A DNA stretch of 64,000 nt, taken from assembly GCA_019239975.1 (NCBI GenBank), contig JAFAZE010000095.1, positions 1 through 64,000 of the forward strand, in the 5' to 3' direction. Made by a program: the position numbers and the translations under genes. Position 1 is the stretch's first letter; each line of letters begins with the position of its first letter. This document shows positions 41,775 through 55,280 of the stretch, one piece after another. The stretch is from Streptosporangiaceae bacterium. GTDB lineage: Bacteria; Actinomycetota; Actinomycetes; Streptosporangiales; Streptosporangiaceae. The notes beneath the pieces were generated by a model. That model did no database searches. It was not told the origin of the DNA and worked only from the letters and a program-made list of their open reading frames with translations.

Positions 41775-42658
41775 GAGGCACCTCCGGTCGCGCGGCCGGT
41801 GTCGAGCTCGGCCGAGATGATGATGCCCTCCTCGCGGAGGGCCGACGCGACCCGCGACCGAAGCTCCCGGCCGATATCGAACTGCATGCCGGGCAGCGTC
41901 CGCGCGACCATGCGCACCGAAAACGTGTCGGTCTCGATTCGCTCGACTCCCAGCACCGTGGGCGGGTCAAGCATCATCTTGCGCAGCCGGTCATCGGCGT
42001 ATGCCTCCCGGCCGACGCGCCGCAGTACCTCCGTCACGTGGCCCACGTCGACCGAGGAGGGAACGGGAACGTCGACCACGGCGCGCGCCCAGTCCCGTGA
42101 CAGGTTGGTGACCTGCACGATCTGGCCGTTGGGCGTGGTGATGACCTCGCCGCTGACCGACCGGATGCGGGTGACGCGGAGCGTTACCTCCTCGACCGTT
42201 CCGGTGGCCGGCTCCGGCACGCCGGCCACGGAGATGCGGATGACGTCGCCGAAGCCGTACTGCCGCTCGCCCGTGATGAAGAAACCGGCGCCGACGTCCT
42301 GGACGAACCGCTGCAGGCCGAACCCGAGCGCGGCGCTGATCAGCGCCGCGGGCGCAACCAGGCCCGCCAGCGGCACGCCGAGGCGCTGCACGATGAGCAC
42401 GAACGCAACGATGTAAACGACTGCCAGGATGGCCCAGGTGACGACCTGCGCCGCGACGTGACGGTGCTTGGCGGCCTCGGAGCGAACCAGTTCGTCGGTG
42501 TCGGCCGCCCGGGCGTCGATCCGCGCCACGATGTGGCCGCGCGCCCAGTCCGCCAGCCGGGTGAGCAGAATCGCCCCCAGGACCAGCAGCACGATCTCCA
42601 GGAGGTTTCCGCGCGCCCAGGCGCTGAAGTCGGTCAACGGTGCGATTGCGCTCGTCAA
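41771..42658 (-). CDS. MscS-family mechanosensitive channel
   Basis: The 295-aa protein has three to four membrane helices. It shows the pore-lining pattern GLVAPAALISAALGFGLQRFVQDVGAGFFI, then the beta domain with GTVEEVTLRVTRIRSVSGEVITTPNG, both diagnostic of MscS, and the C-terminal alpha/beta vestibule. It opens on membrane tension to release osmolytes. It is followed in overlap by the Ser/Pro-rich membrane-anchored protein. Confidence 0.95.
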   Translation of the reverse strand: MTSAIAPLTDFSAWARGNLLEIVLLVLGAILLTRLADWARGHIVARIDARAADTDELVRSEAAKHRHVAAQVVTWAILAVVYIVAFVLIVQRLGVPLAGLVAPAALISAALGFGLQRFVQDVGAGFFITGERQYGFGDVIRISVAGVPEPATGTVEEVTLRVTRIRSVSGEVITTPNGQIVQVTNLSRDWARAVVDVPVPSSVDVGHVTEVLRRVGREAYADDRLRKMMLDPPTVLGVERIETDTFSVRMVARTLPGMQFDIGRELRSRVASALREEGIIISAELDTGRATGGAS

Positions 42659-42748
42659 TGCGGCCCCTCCGGTCTGACGATCTTGCTCACCTCCGAACGC
42701 ACCAGTCTAGGCAGCGCGAAGCGGCGGGACGGCCGGGGCTATCCGGGC

Positions 42749-42828
42749 AGGACCGTGCAACGAGGACCGTGCAACGAGGACCGTGCGACCAGGACCGTGC
42801 GACCAGGACCGTGCAGGACCGTGCGTCC
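42749..42828. repeat. Tandem 14-bp repeats
   Basis: Six units of aggaccgtgcaacg or aggaccgtgcgacc, one of them shortened to 10 bp, lie between mscS and the phosphatase gene. Confidence 0.9.
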
Positions 42829-42853
42829 AGGGACGATGCCGGGCCGCGGGGTG

Positions 42854-44632
42854 TCAGGCGCGGATGGCGGTGTCCTGGCGGGTGCGGGAACGGCCGCTGC
42901 CGGAGCGGGGCCGGACCAGGGTGAAGGTCTCGAACTCGCTGTAGTCCGGGGTGGGCGCGCCCTTCTTCCCGGTCGCGGGGTTGACCGGGTCGGCGCCGGC
43001 CGCGTGGTAGTGCGTGACCGTGATAGACGTCTCGCCGCTCGCCGCGGTGCCCGGGTCGACGTCGAACACGGCGATGCCGTACCCGGTGGACGGGTCGCGT
43101 CGCGCCGACCAGATCGCGTCCTCCACCGCGTCGGAGCCCGGCCGCGCGTAGACACCCGGCGTCGACGTGGGGACGGGGCGGTTGGCGCGGGTGAACACCT
43201 TGGCCTGGGTGAGCCCGTCGGAGGTGCCGGCGCCGTAGTCGTCGAGCGGAGCACTGGTCCCGCCGCAGCCCAGGATCAGGTGCACCGTGCCCTTGCTGGT
43301 GTCGAAGACGCCGTTGTCGGTCGTGGTCACCGGGCGCGGGCGGAACGTGTCGACCACCGCCCCCGTGGCGACCTCGTGGCCGGCGTCGTGGTCGAAGCCG
43401 CGGACCGGGAACGAGCGCTCGTAATCGTGATCGTGCCCGTTGAGCACCAGGTCGACCTCGTACCGGTCGAAGAGCGGCAGCCAGTGCTCCCTGATTCCGC
43501 GATCGGAGCCGTTGCCCGTGGCCGAGGACGACAGCGCGCACTGGTGGGTCTGCACGATGATCCAGTCGATCGATTCGTCCCGGCGCGCCTCGCGCAGCGT
43601 CCGCTCCAGCCACCGTGTCTGCGCGCCGCCCGAGTACCCGGCTATGTAGAACGACGTGCCCGGCTGGATCGGCGGGTTGCCGGTGGACGCCGCGGGCGTG
43701 AGCGGTGCCGGGCCGCCGACGAACGCGCCGGCGTCCTGGTAGATCACGTCGTCCGCGTTCAGCGACACGAACAGCACCGAGCCCACCCGGAACGAGTACC
43801 AGCGGCCGGCGAACCCGTCCACGCGGTTGTCCGGCAGCGTGTACCGGGTCAGGTAGGACCTGTATCCCTGCGGGCCGTTGCCGAACTCCACCTCGTGGTT
43901 GCCCGGGCACGGCATCCACGGCCGGTTCGCGGCCGAGGCCTGGTTGTTGTTGCCGAAGTCGCGCCACACCTCCGGCTGGAACGCCGGGTTCAGGTTCGCG
44001 TAGCACAGGTCGCCGTTGAGCAGGTGGAACAGCGGCTGGAAGGACTCCACCGCGCCGACCGCGTAGGCGGACTGGCCGTAGGACAGCACCCAGCTGGTGT
44101 TCGGTGTCGCCAGGTCACCAAAACTAGTGAAACGGAACGGGCCGTGGCCTTCCGGTGCGGTACGGAACGTCGCGCTGAACGGGTCGGAGGCGTTGCTGTC
44201 GTTGTCCGCCGTGACCGCGTAGCCGTACGTGGCGCCGGGGCGAAGCCCATGGACACGCGCGTGGTAGGTCCACACCGTCTCGCCGTTGAGCCCGTCGGTG
44301 TACACGCGCTGCTCGGCCGGGATGACCCGCTGCCCGATCCGTACCCGCGGTCGCGACGCGCGTCCCGGCGAGGCCCACGAGACCACCATGCTTCTCGCTG
44401 GGTCGTCGCCCCAGGTGAGGTGGATCTGCTCGGGGGTGCCGTCCGTCCTGCCCGCGGCCCGCGGCCGGGCGTGCCGGGTGGCGGTGCTCACGGTCGTGGC
44501 GGCGTGCGCGGTGGCCGCGTTGCCGGCGGCGGCCGCGGCGGCGAGCAGCCCCGTCCCGCTGGCCACGGCGAGCACCTGGCGGCGGGACAGTGGTGAATGT
44601 GACGACGGTGAGTCCCCTGAGTTCTCTGGCAT
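42854..44632 (-). CDS. Tat-exported purple acid phosphatase-like metallophosphoesterase
   Basis: The twin-arginine signal SPLSRRQVLAVASGTGLLAA is followed by an N-terminal fibronectin-like domain (PEQIHLTWGDDPARSMVVSW) and a calcineurin-like domain. Metal-site motifs are visible: FGDLATPN, NGDLCYANLN, CPGNHEVEFG, IVQTHQCAL and LNGHDHDYERS. The arrangement matches bacterial purple acid phosphatases, binuclear metal enzymes hydrolysing phosphate monoesters outside the cell. The length, 592 aa, is normal for the two-domain form. Confidence 0.93.
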   Translation of the reverse strand: MPENSGDSPSSHSPLSRRQVLAVASGTGLLAAAAAAGNAATAHAATTVSTATRHARPRAAGRTDGTPEQIHLTWGDDPARSMVVSWASPGRASRPRVRIGQRVIPAEQRVYTDGLNGETVWTYHARVHGLRPGATYGYAVTADNDSNASDPFSATFRTAPEGHGPFRFTSFGDLATPNTSWVLSYGQSAYAVGAVESFQPLFHLLNGDLCYANLNPAFQPEVWRDFGNNNQASAANRPWMPCPGNHEVEFGNGPQGYRSYLTRYTLPDNRVDGFAGRWYSFRVGSVLFVSLNADDVIYQDAGAFVGGPAPLTPAASTGNPPIQPGTSFYIAGYSGGAQTRWLERTLREARRDESIDWIIVQTHQCALSSSATGNGSDRGIREHWLPLFDRYEVDLVLNGHDHDYERSFPVRGFDHDAGHEVATGAVVDTFRPRPVTTTDNGVFDTSKGTVHLILGCGGTSAPLDDYGAGTSDGLTQAKVFTRANRPVPTSTPGVYARPGSDAVEDAIWSARRDPSTGYGIAVFDVDPGTAASGETSITVTHYHAAGADPVNPATGKKGAPTPDYSEFETFTLVRPRSGSGRSRTRQDTAIRA

Positions 44633-44719
44633 GACGAGACTCTGCCGTCCGTGAGTAAACGCAGAGTGACGTGATGGAAGGTCGCGCTCCGCGATCTGAT
44701 GAACTCTGTCTACCAGTAC

Positions 44720-49472
<4,753 letters not shown>

Positions 49473-49476
<4 letters not shown>

Positions 49477-50546
49477 GCCCCGGCGACCGGCTGCGACTTG
49501 TCGTCGACCAGCTGGGCGTCCTCCCTGGCCGCCGGGGTTCCCGACTCCTTGTCCAGCCGCAGCTCGGCCGGCACCTCGATGTCGTAGAGCCTGGCAGCGT
49601 TCAGGCCGAGCATCTTCTTCTTGGACGCGGTGGTGACCCCCGGGTAGTCCGAGAACTCCTCGCGATCCGGGTAATCCCACGCGACGAAGCCCTCGACCTG
49701 CCACTTCGGCTCCCAGATGGCGTAGTCGCTGCCGAAGATCATCTTGTCCTCGCCGACCCAGAACAGCAGCTCGCCCATGACCTTGGCGAAGAACTTCGGC
49801 CGGGCGTGCATGAGGCCGCCGATGACCACCGCCAGGCCCGCGTATACGTTCGGCTCCTGCGTCGCCATGAAGCAGAAGTCCTCGATCCGCGGCAGCCCCA
49901 CGTGCTCGACGATGAAGTTGAGCTCGGGGAAGTCGGTCGCGGCGTGGTCCACATCCGAGACGTCGAAGGCGTCCTTGTCCAGCGGCCAGATCGTGGGCCC
50001 CTTGTGGACGTGGATGTTCCTGATGCCGAGGTTCTGCGCGACCTCCAGGTAGCGGTACGCCGCCGGGTCGGTCAGCTTGTACCCGCGCGAGCCGGCGTTC
50101 CACTCGGCGGTGTAGAGCTTGACGCCCTTGCAGCCGAACCGCTCGACGTTGCGCCTGAGCTCCTCGATGCCCGCGTCGCCGTCGCGGGGGTCGAACCGCG
50201 TGTTGTAGACGAATTTGCCCGGGTGCTTCTCACCCATCAGCGCGTTGCGCTCGGTGGTGTTGAAGCCCTCCCTGTACCACTCCTTCAGGTACGTGGGCTG
50301 GAAGATCGCCACGTCCACGTGGCCGTCCTCGAAGACGTCCTTCATCAGGTCCTCTTCGGAGTACCTCTCGAAGTGCTCGAGCGGCCAGTGCGTCTCCGGC
50401 GGTCCCAGGCCCTGGTAGGCGTGGAAGCACTCGATCCAGCCCTTGGCGTACTTCTCGGCCCCCGGCACCCAGTTGTCCGGTGCCGCGTTCCAGTAGTGCA
50501 TGTGCCCATCGACGACGAAGTACTTCTCGCCGTTTACCTCGTACAA
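49473..50546 (-). CDS. Amidohydrolase-family metal-dependent hydrolase (mim/prm-locus type)
   Basis: The 357-aa TIM-barrel protein has the metal motif VVDGHMHYWN, IRNIHVHKGPTI, FIVEHVGLPR and a C-terminal IFGSDYAIWEPKW with its aspartate. Proteins of this kind (amidohydrolase 2) occur in propane and acetone monooxygenase clusters; their substrate there is not known. It follows mimD by 21 bp and overlaps the DUF59 gene by 4 bp. Confidence 0.92.
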
Positions 50547-50567
50547 GGCGCCTCCTCTGGTTACTGG

Positions 50568-50939
50568 TCACGCCCTCGCGGTCAGGTCGAAGCCGAGGTA
50601 ACCGGCCGCGTCTTCGGGGTTCGCGAAGAACAGCGTGCGGTCGTCCTCGTGGATCATCCGGCCGTAGTGGGTGGACATGTCCTCCTCGAGTTCCGCCGAG
50701 TTGAAATAGCCCGGCTCCTCGCCGAGCGCCTCGGAGATCTCGTCGTAGTTGACCTCCATGTGGCCGATCGCGTCGACGCGCATCATCGACGGCAGCCAGG
50801 TGACGGTCACGTTCGGCTTGGTGGACATCACCTGCGCGATCACGTCGCCGACCTGGTTGTTCATCAGCGTGAAGCCGCACTTGTTGGACGGCGTGCTGTC
50901 GGATTGGTACGGGCTTTCCGCCGTCTTGAACGTGGTCAT
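50568..50939 (-). CDS. mimD: Monooxygenase coupling/effector protein
   Basis: The 123-aa protein reads KCGFTLMNNQVGDVIAQVM, then VTWLPSMMRVDAIGHMEVNY, the MmoB/DmpM-type regulatory protein fold. It binds the hydroxylase and tunes electron transfer and substrate access. ATG at 50939 overlaps the mimC stop. The length is typical. Confidence 0.95.
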   Translation of the reverse strand: MTTFKTAESPYQSDSTPSNKCGFTLMNNQVGDVIAQVMSTKPNVTVTWLPSMMRVDAIGHMEVNYDEISEALGEEPGYFNSAELEEDMSTHYGRMIHEDDRTLFFANPEDAAGYLGFDLTARA

Positions 50940-52144
50940 TGCGCCAGCTCCTTCGGGACTGCGAGGCCGAGATCGGTCACGATGCCGCTGAAGCGGCTCT
51001 TGGCGGCGTCCAGGCCGTCCTCGAAGCGCGGCGGCTTGGCGTCGGGCTGCGACCACAGCGGCTGCAGCGCCCGCGCGGCCGCCAGGGCGCGCGGCACCCA
51101 CGCGGCCAGCCACCCGTCCATGACCGACTTGTTGGGCCCGGCGAATTCCCGGTCGTTCGTCAGCAGCCCGAACATCGGGATGGTGTACCGCAGGTCGCGC
51201 TCGGCGTAGTCGTACTCCTCGGCGCCGACGATCGTCGGGGTGACGAAGTCGCCGTTGCGCGGCGCGGCGTGCTGCACCAGGTGGCTGCGGAACAGCTCGC
51301 CGACCAGCGGCTCGAAGACGACGTTCCCGGCGAAGATCGCCTCGCACCAGTCGTCGATGGCGGTCAGCTGCTCGGCGGTCTCCCGCACCCCCTGCCAGGC
51401 CGGATCGGAGTTCCAGGCCTCGATGTGCGCGGTGCCGTCGAAGCCGGCGATCTCCTCGGTCAGCGTCAGGTTGTACAGCGCCAGGTCCTGAGCCGACCGG
51501 ATTCTGTGCATGCTGTTCACGGAGATCGCGTTGTTGTGCATGTTGGTCGGGGCGCGCCGCTGCGCGTTCGCGTACAGGTACAGCCCGAGGCCGTGATCGA
51601 CGTGCATCCACGCGCCGAGGTTGCGCTCCACGAACCGCACCCAGTTCCGGTTCCACTGCCCGAACGCCTTGGTCTGGCGCGCGTTTTCGACGTTCTGGTT
51701 GAGCTGCCTGACCACGTTGGCGTTGTAGCGGTACAGGGTGAGCTCCCACTCCTCGTTCGGGTCGCGGAACTCGTGCCAGCCGAGCGCGGGCCATTCGTAG
51801 CCCTTGCCGCCCGAGCCGGGGAACCGCTTCGGCTCCGGCTGGTCCGTTCCCCAGGCCCTGAGCACCGTCCAGTCCAGCGGGTAGCCGCCGCGGCCGTCGG
51901 CGAACCCGTACAGCCAGTTCTGGCTCAGGTAGTGCCGCGGGTCGGGCTGGACCTCCACGGTGACGTCCTCGTAGTGGGTCTGCTTCCGCCTGGCCGGGAC
52001 GAAGTAGTTGAAGCGGCGCGCGCTGGAGTCCGAGTCCGGGAAAACCTTCGCGCCCGCTTCCGCGTCGGTGAACACAGGCTTCGGTACGCTGCGCTGCTGC
52101 TGAGACGCTGCTTGCTGAGACGCTGCTTGCTGAGACGTTGTCAT
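50936..52144 (-). CDS. mimC: Monooxygenase hydroxylase small (beta) subunit
   Basis: The 402-aa subunit is ferritin-like but lacks iron ligands, as expected for the beta subunit: RRFNYFVPARRKQTHYEDVT, LSQNWLYGFADGRGG and YRYNANVVRQLNQNVENARQ. The N-terminal dozen residues are a small repeat (SQQAASQQAASQQQ). Its stop overlaps mimD, and its ATG overlaps the mimB stop. Confidence 0.95.
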   Translation of the reverse strand: MTTSQQAASQQAASQQQRSVPKPVFTDAEAGAKVFPDSDSSARRFNYFVPARRKQTHYEDVTVEVQPDPRHYLSQNWLYGFADGRGGYPLDWTVLRAWGTDQPEPKRFPGSGGKGYEWPALGWHEFRDPNEEWELTLYRYNANVVRQLNQNVENARQTKAFGQWNRNWVRFVERNLGAWMHVDHGLGLYLYANAQRRAPTNMHNNAISVNSMHRIRSAQDLALYNLTLTEEIAGFDGTAHIEAWNSDPAWQGVRETAEQLTAIDDWCEAIFAGNVVFEPLVGELFRSHLVQHAAPRNGDFVTPTIVGAEEYDYAERDLRYTIPMFGLLTNDREFAGPNKSVMDGWLAAWVPRALAAARALQPLWSQPDAKPPRFEDGLDAAKSRFSGIVTDLGLAVPKELAQ

Positions 52145-53196
52145 CGGGTCTCCTCAGTGAAGGTGAACTTGTCGAAGTAGACGTGCTTTTCCGGCACCCC
52201 GAGCCGGGTGAGCAGCGGCACCGCCGCCTCGACCATCGGGGGCGGCCCGCATACGTACGCGTGCGTGCCCGTCAGGTCGCGGCGGTGCCTGGCCACCACG
52301 TCCGTGATCAGCCCGGTCTCGCCGTCCCAGTCGCCGTCCCCGGGCTCGGACAGCGCGGGCACGTAGCGGAAATCGGGCAGCGCCCGCTCCAGCGAACTCA
52401 GCTCCGCCTCGAAGCACAGGTCATGGCGGCGGCGCGCGCCGTAGTAGTACACGGCCGGCCGGCTGATGCCGCGCTCGGCCATCGAGCGGAGCAGGCACAA
52501 GATGGGCGCCATGCCCGCCCCGCCGCCAACGAAGACGATCGGGGCGTCCGGGGTCTTTGCCGCGTCCCGAAGGGTGAACACGCCGAACGGCCCGGTGACG
52601 TGGAGCTGGTCGCCGGCCTGCAGCTTCGTGTCGAGGAACTGCGAGAACAGGCCGTCCGGATAGACCTTGATGACGAACTCGAGCAGCCCGCTCTCCCTGG
52701 CGGACGTGTTCGCCATCGAGAACGACCGGGTCTCGTTCGTGCCGGGGATCGCGATGTCGACGTACTGGCCCGGGAAGAACTTGAACTCCGCGTTACCCGG
52801 CAGCCGGAGCACCAGGCGCCGCATGTCGTGCGTGACCGGGTCCTTGGAGACAACCTCGGCGACCGCCTCCTGGATCGGCAGCCCGGACCGGATCATGTCC
52901 TCGTCGTAGTTGAGCAGCTCGATTGTGACGTCCTCGTAGACGTGCGCCCGGCACAGCAGCGTGAAGCCCTCCTCCCGCTCGAAGTCGGGCAGCGCGAACG
53001 TCGAGTACCGGTCGAGCTCCACATCGTCGCCCTCGAGCAGGAACGACTTGCAGGACGAGCACTGGCCCTCTTTGCAGCCGTGCATGAGCATGATTCCCTG
53101 CTCGGCCGCGGCGCGCAGGACGGTCTGCTCCTCGCCGACCTCGATCTCGATGCCGACCGGCTCGAACCGGACGACGTGCTTGCCGGGCATCCTCAC
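52141..53196 (-). CDS. mimB: Monooxygenase reductase (2Fe-2S/FAD)
   Basis: The 351-aa reductase passes electrons from NAD(P)H to the hydroxylase. The N-terminal plant-type ferredoxin has Cys41, Cys46, Cys49 (CKEGQCSSC) and Cys82. FAD-binding RSFSMANTS and NAD-binding FVGGGAGMAPILCLL follow, with CGPPPMVEAAV near the end. Domain order and length match PrmB/MimB. Confidence 0.96.
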   Translation of the reverse strand: MRMPGKHVVRFEPVGIEIEVGEEQTVLRAAAEQGIMLMHGCKEGQCSSCKSFLLEGDDVELDRYSTFALPDFEREEGFTLLCRAHVYEDVTIELLNYDEDMIRSGLPIQEAVAEVVSKDPVTHDMRRLVLRLPGNAEFKFFPGQYVDIAIPGTNETRSFSMANTSARESGLLEFVIKVYPDGLFSQFLDTKLQAGDQLHVTGPFGVFTLRDAAKTPDAPIVFVGGGAGMAPILCLLRSMAERGISRPAVYYYGARRRHDLCFEAELSSLERALPDFRYVPALSEPGDGDWDGETGLITDVVARHRRDLTGTHAYVCGPPPMVEAAVPLLTRLGVPEKHVYFDKFTFTEETR

Positions 53197-53240
53197 CTCT
53201 CAACCCGCTGAGCCCGGGAACGCTGTGGTGGACGGCTGGG

Positions 53241-53277
53241 GGCAGGCCCGCGCGCCCTCATGACGCACGGGCCTGCC
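53241..53277 (-). promoter_or_regulatory. Intercistronic hairpin between mimA and mimB
   Basis: A perfect 10-bp stem, ggcaggcccg and cgggcctgcc, lies in the only long gap (115 bp) of the operon. Without a T run it is less likely a full terminator than a stabiliser or attenuator allowing more hydroxylase alpha subunit than reductase. Confidence 0.6.
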
Positions 53278-53311
53278 ATGGGGGGGTCACCACCGCCCGT
53301 TCGGTAACAGC

Positions 53312-54964
53312 TCAGGCCTCAGCCGGAGCGGGACGGCCAGCGGGGCCGCCGCGCACGTAGTTCGCCCGGAATGTCTCACGCTCCTCCGGAGTCATCTCGT
53401 TCAGCAGCACGTTCGGGCTCTGCAGCGGCGGCATGCGGCGCAGGTGGTCCAGCGTCCACATCTTCTTCGGGTCGAGGTTCAGGTGCGGCTGGGCGGTCAT
53501 CGTCTTGCCGTCGTCCCGCACGAACCCCATGTCGGACACCACGTCGGCCCAGTTCCAGCCGTGGTAGAGGGTCTCCCACTCCCGGTAGCCGATGAGCTGG
53601 CCCATGTTCGGCGTCTGGCGGCCCTCGAAGACCGGGCGGAACGCCACCGCGTCGGTCCACCGGCAGGCCTCGTGGCAGTAGGTGCGCCACTGCCCGTCGA
53701 CCTCGTCCATGACCATGTCCTCGCGGACCAGGCACGGCACCATGCAGGTCCAGCACCGGTGCGGGTACTGGTAATCGACGTCCTCGGCGACGATCGGGTG
53801 GTGCCCGTTCGGCTCCGACAGGCGTGCGTAGTTCTCCCACCACTTGCCGTACCTGTCGTACCAGCCCGGGTACTTGTACTCGAACCACTCGAAGTCCCGC
53901 TCGGTCATCGGGTCGATCCGCCAGTAGTTCGCCAGCCAGCCGGTGGCGAAGAACTGCGCGACCTCGTGCACGTAGCCCTTGTTCCAGATCTGGTTCCAGG
54001 CCTCCTCGATGAGGTCGTGCGGCACCTTCAGGCCGTACTTCTCCAGCGGCACCAGGTAGCTGCGGTAGTAGTCGTCGTAGATCCACCGCCGCCACATCTC
54101 GGCGTACGACTCGCGGTCCTTGCGGCGGTCCTTCGTGCCGTACTCGATGAACGTGCCGATCGCCGCGTCCACCACGCGGTGGTTGTTCCACCACGCGTAG
54201 CGCAGGTCGCGCTCGAGAAGCTGCTGGTTCTCCTCGTCGGCCAGCGCCATCAGCAGCGTGGCGTACCCGTTGCTGATGTGCCGCGACTCGTCGGACTGCA
54301 CCGAGTGGAACACGGTCGGCAGCAGGTAGTCGCCGTTGGCGGCGGCCTCGGCCGGCATGGCCACGAACAGGGTGTTCGTGAACGCGGTCTCGGCCACGAT
54401 CGTCAGGTAGATGGACGCGGCCGTGATGGCGTCGCCGGTGATGAAGCCCTCGGCGAACTGCCGGCCGATCGTCCCGCAGTAGTCGTTGTGGAACCCGCGC
54501 AGGCTGGTGTTGAAGCCCGCCGGGTCGATGTAGTTGTTCATGTACAGGCGCTTCAGGTTCTGCTGGATCGTGGAGTGCCGTACCTCGTCGATCATCTGGA
54601 TCGCCTGGCCGTTGTGCAGCTCAGGGTTCGGCACGTTGCGGAACAGCAGCGGCATCGCCCGCGCCGCGGAGATCTCCGGCAGCGGGATGATGCTCAGGAA
54701 CAGCTTCTGCCATTCCAGCCAGCGCTCCTGGACTTGGCGGAACATGTTGCCGCGGATGGCGCCGTCCTCGGCGCCGTAGACGCGGTGGTCTTTTTCCTCC
54801 TGCATCGGGAAGTAGGACCGGAGCACCTGCTTGAGCGGGTCCTTCTTCTGCGCCCTGCGGAAGGTGTAGTCGGTCCCGTACTGCGAGACCGGCTGGTGGT
54901 ACGCGGGCTCCCAGGCGAGTTCCTGGATCTTCTGGTGCGCCCTGGCCACGCTCTGGCGGCTCAT
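53312..54964 (-). CDS. mimA: Binuclear-iron monooxygenase hydroxylase large (alpha) subunit
   Basis: The 550-aa subunit carries the diiron site: Glu97 (PLPEISAA), Glu127/His130 (IDEVRHS), Glu192 (VAETAFTN) and Glu226/His229 (SDESRHI). The family-specific [17 protein letters not shown] segment is also present. It matches the propane 2-monooxygenase / acetone-phenol monooxygenase group (PrmA/MimA) rather than soluble methane monooxygenase, judged from locus order and partner genes. ATG at 54964 starts at [20 protein letters not shown]; the open frame to 55063 is not conserved-looking. It is first in the operon. Confidence 0.95.
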   Translation of the reverse strand: MSRQSVARAHQKIQELAWEPAYHQPVSQYGTDYTFRRAQKKDPLKQVLRSYFPMQEEKDHRVYGAEDGAIRGNMFRQVQERWLEWQKLFLSIIPLPEISAARAMPLLFRNVPNPELHNGQAIQMIDEVRHSTIQQNLKRLYMNNYIDPAGFNTSLRGFHNDYCGTIGRQFAEGFITGDAITAASIYLTIVAETAFTNTLFVAMPAEAAANGDYLLPTVFHSVQSDESRHISNGYATLLMALADEENQQLLERDLRYAWWNNHRVVDAAIGTFIEYGTKDRRKDRESYAEMWRRWIYDDYYRSYLVPLEKYGLKVPHDLIEEAWNQIWNKGYVHEVAQFFATGWLANYWRIDPMTERDFEWFEYKYPGWYDRYGKWWENYARLSEPNGHHPIVAEDVDYQYPHRCWTCMVPCLVREDMVMDEVDGQWRTYCHEACRWTDAVAFRPVFEGRQTPNMGQLIGYREWETLYHGWNWADVVSDMGFVRDDGKTMTAQPHLNLDPKKMWTLDHLRRMPPLQSPNVLLNEMTPEERETFRANYVRGGPAGRPAPAEA

Positions 54965-55068
54965 CTCGTCGTCACCCCTTCCCCGGGGCCGGGACGGTGC
55001 GGACGGACCGCCGGCCCCGAAAAGTCCTTGTGTGCTGGATCTCATCGCGAAAGCCGAGGTCATGGCCT

Positions 55069-55155
55069 CTCAACCTGAGACACGTCCTGAGACACGTCCG
55101 GGGACACCGGCGGGGGCGCCCGGACCCACGAGGCGGCAGTCTCAACTTGAGACAG
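55069..55155. promoter_or_regulatory. Two palindromes, probable binding sites for the MimR-type activator
   Basis: TCTCAACCTGAGACA at 55069-55083 and TCTCAACTTGAGACA at 55141-55155 are nearly identical palindromes 72 bp apart (about seven helical turns), between the divergent mimA and regulator genes. A half site (cctgagacac) lies at 55087-55096. Such upstream activator sites are expected for AcoR/MimR-type proteins. Confidence 0.7.
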
Positions 55156-55280
55156 TGCTCCGTTACCGCGGGTTTAACGTGGTAGCGGCGACGGTAAACC
55201 GGAAGCGATCAGCGCCAGGCTGAGCCTCCAGGCAGCGCAGGCTGAGCCTCCAGCCGGAGATACAGGTGAGGGAGGCGGGC

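Noticed and set aside
42458-44596. 712-codon plus-strand frame
   Set aside because: It is antisense to the purple acid phosphatase, whose metal motifs are all present; the Arg-rich translation is typical of GC-rich shadows.
53312-54964. Soluble methane monooxygenase
   Set aside because: The gene order (alpha, reductase, beta, coupling protein, then ADH and chaperonin) and the partner genes fit the propane/acetone/phenol group; no separate gamma subunit gene is present.
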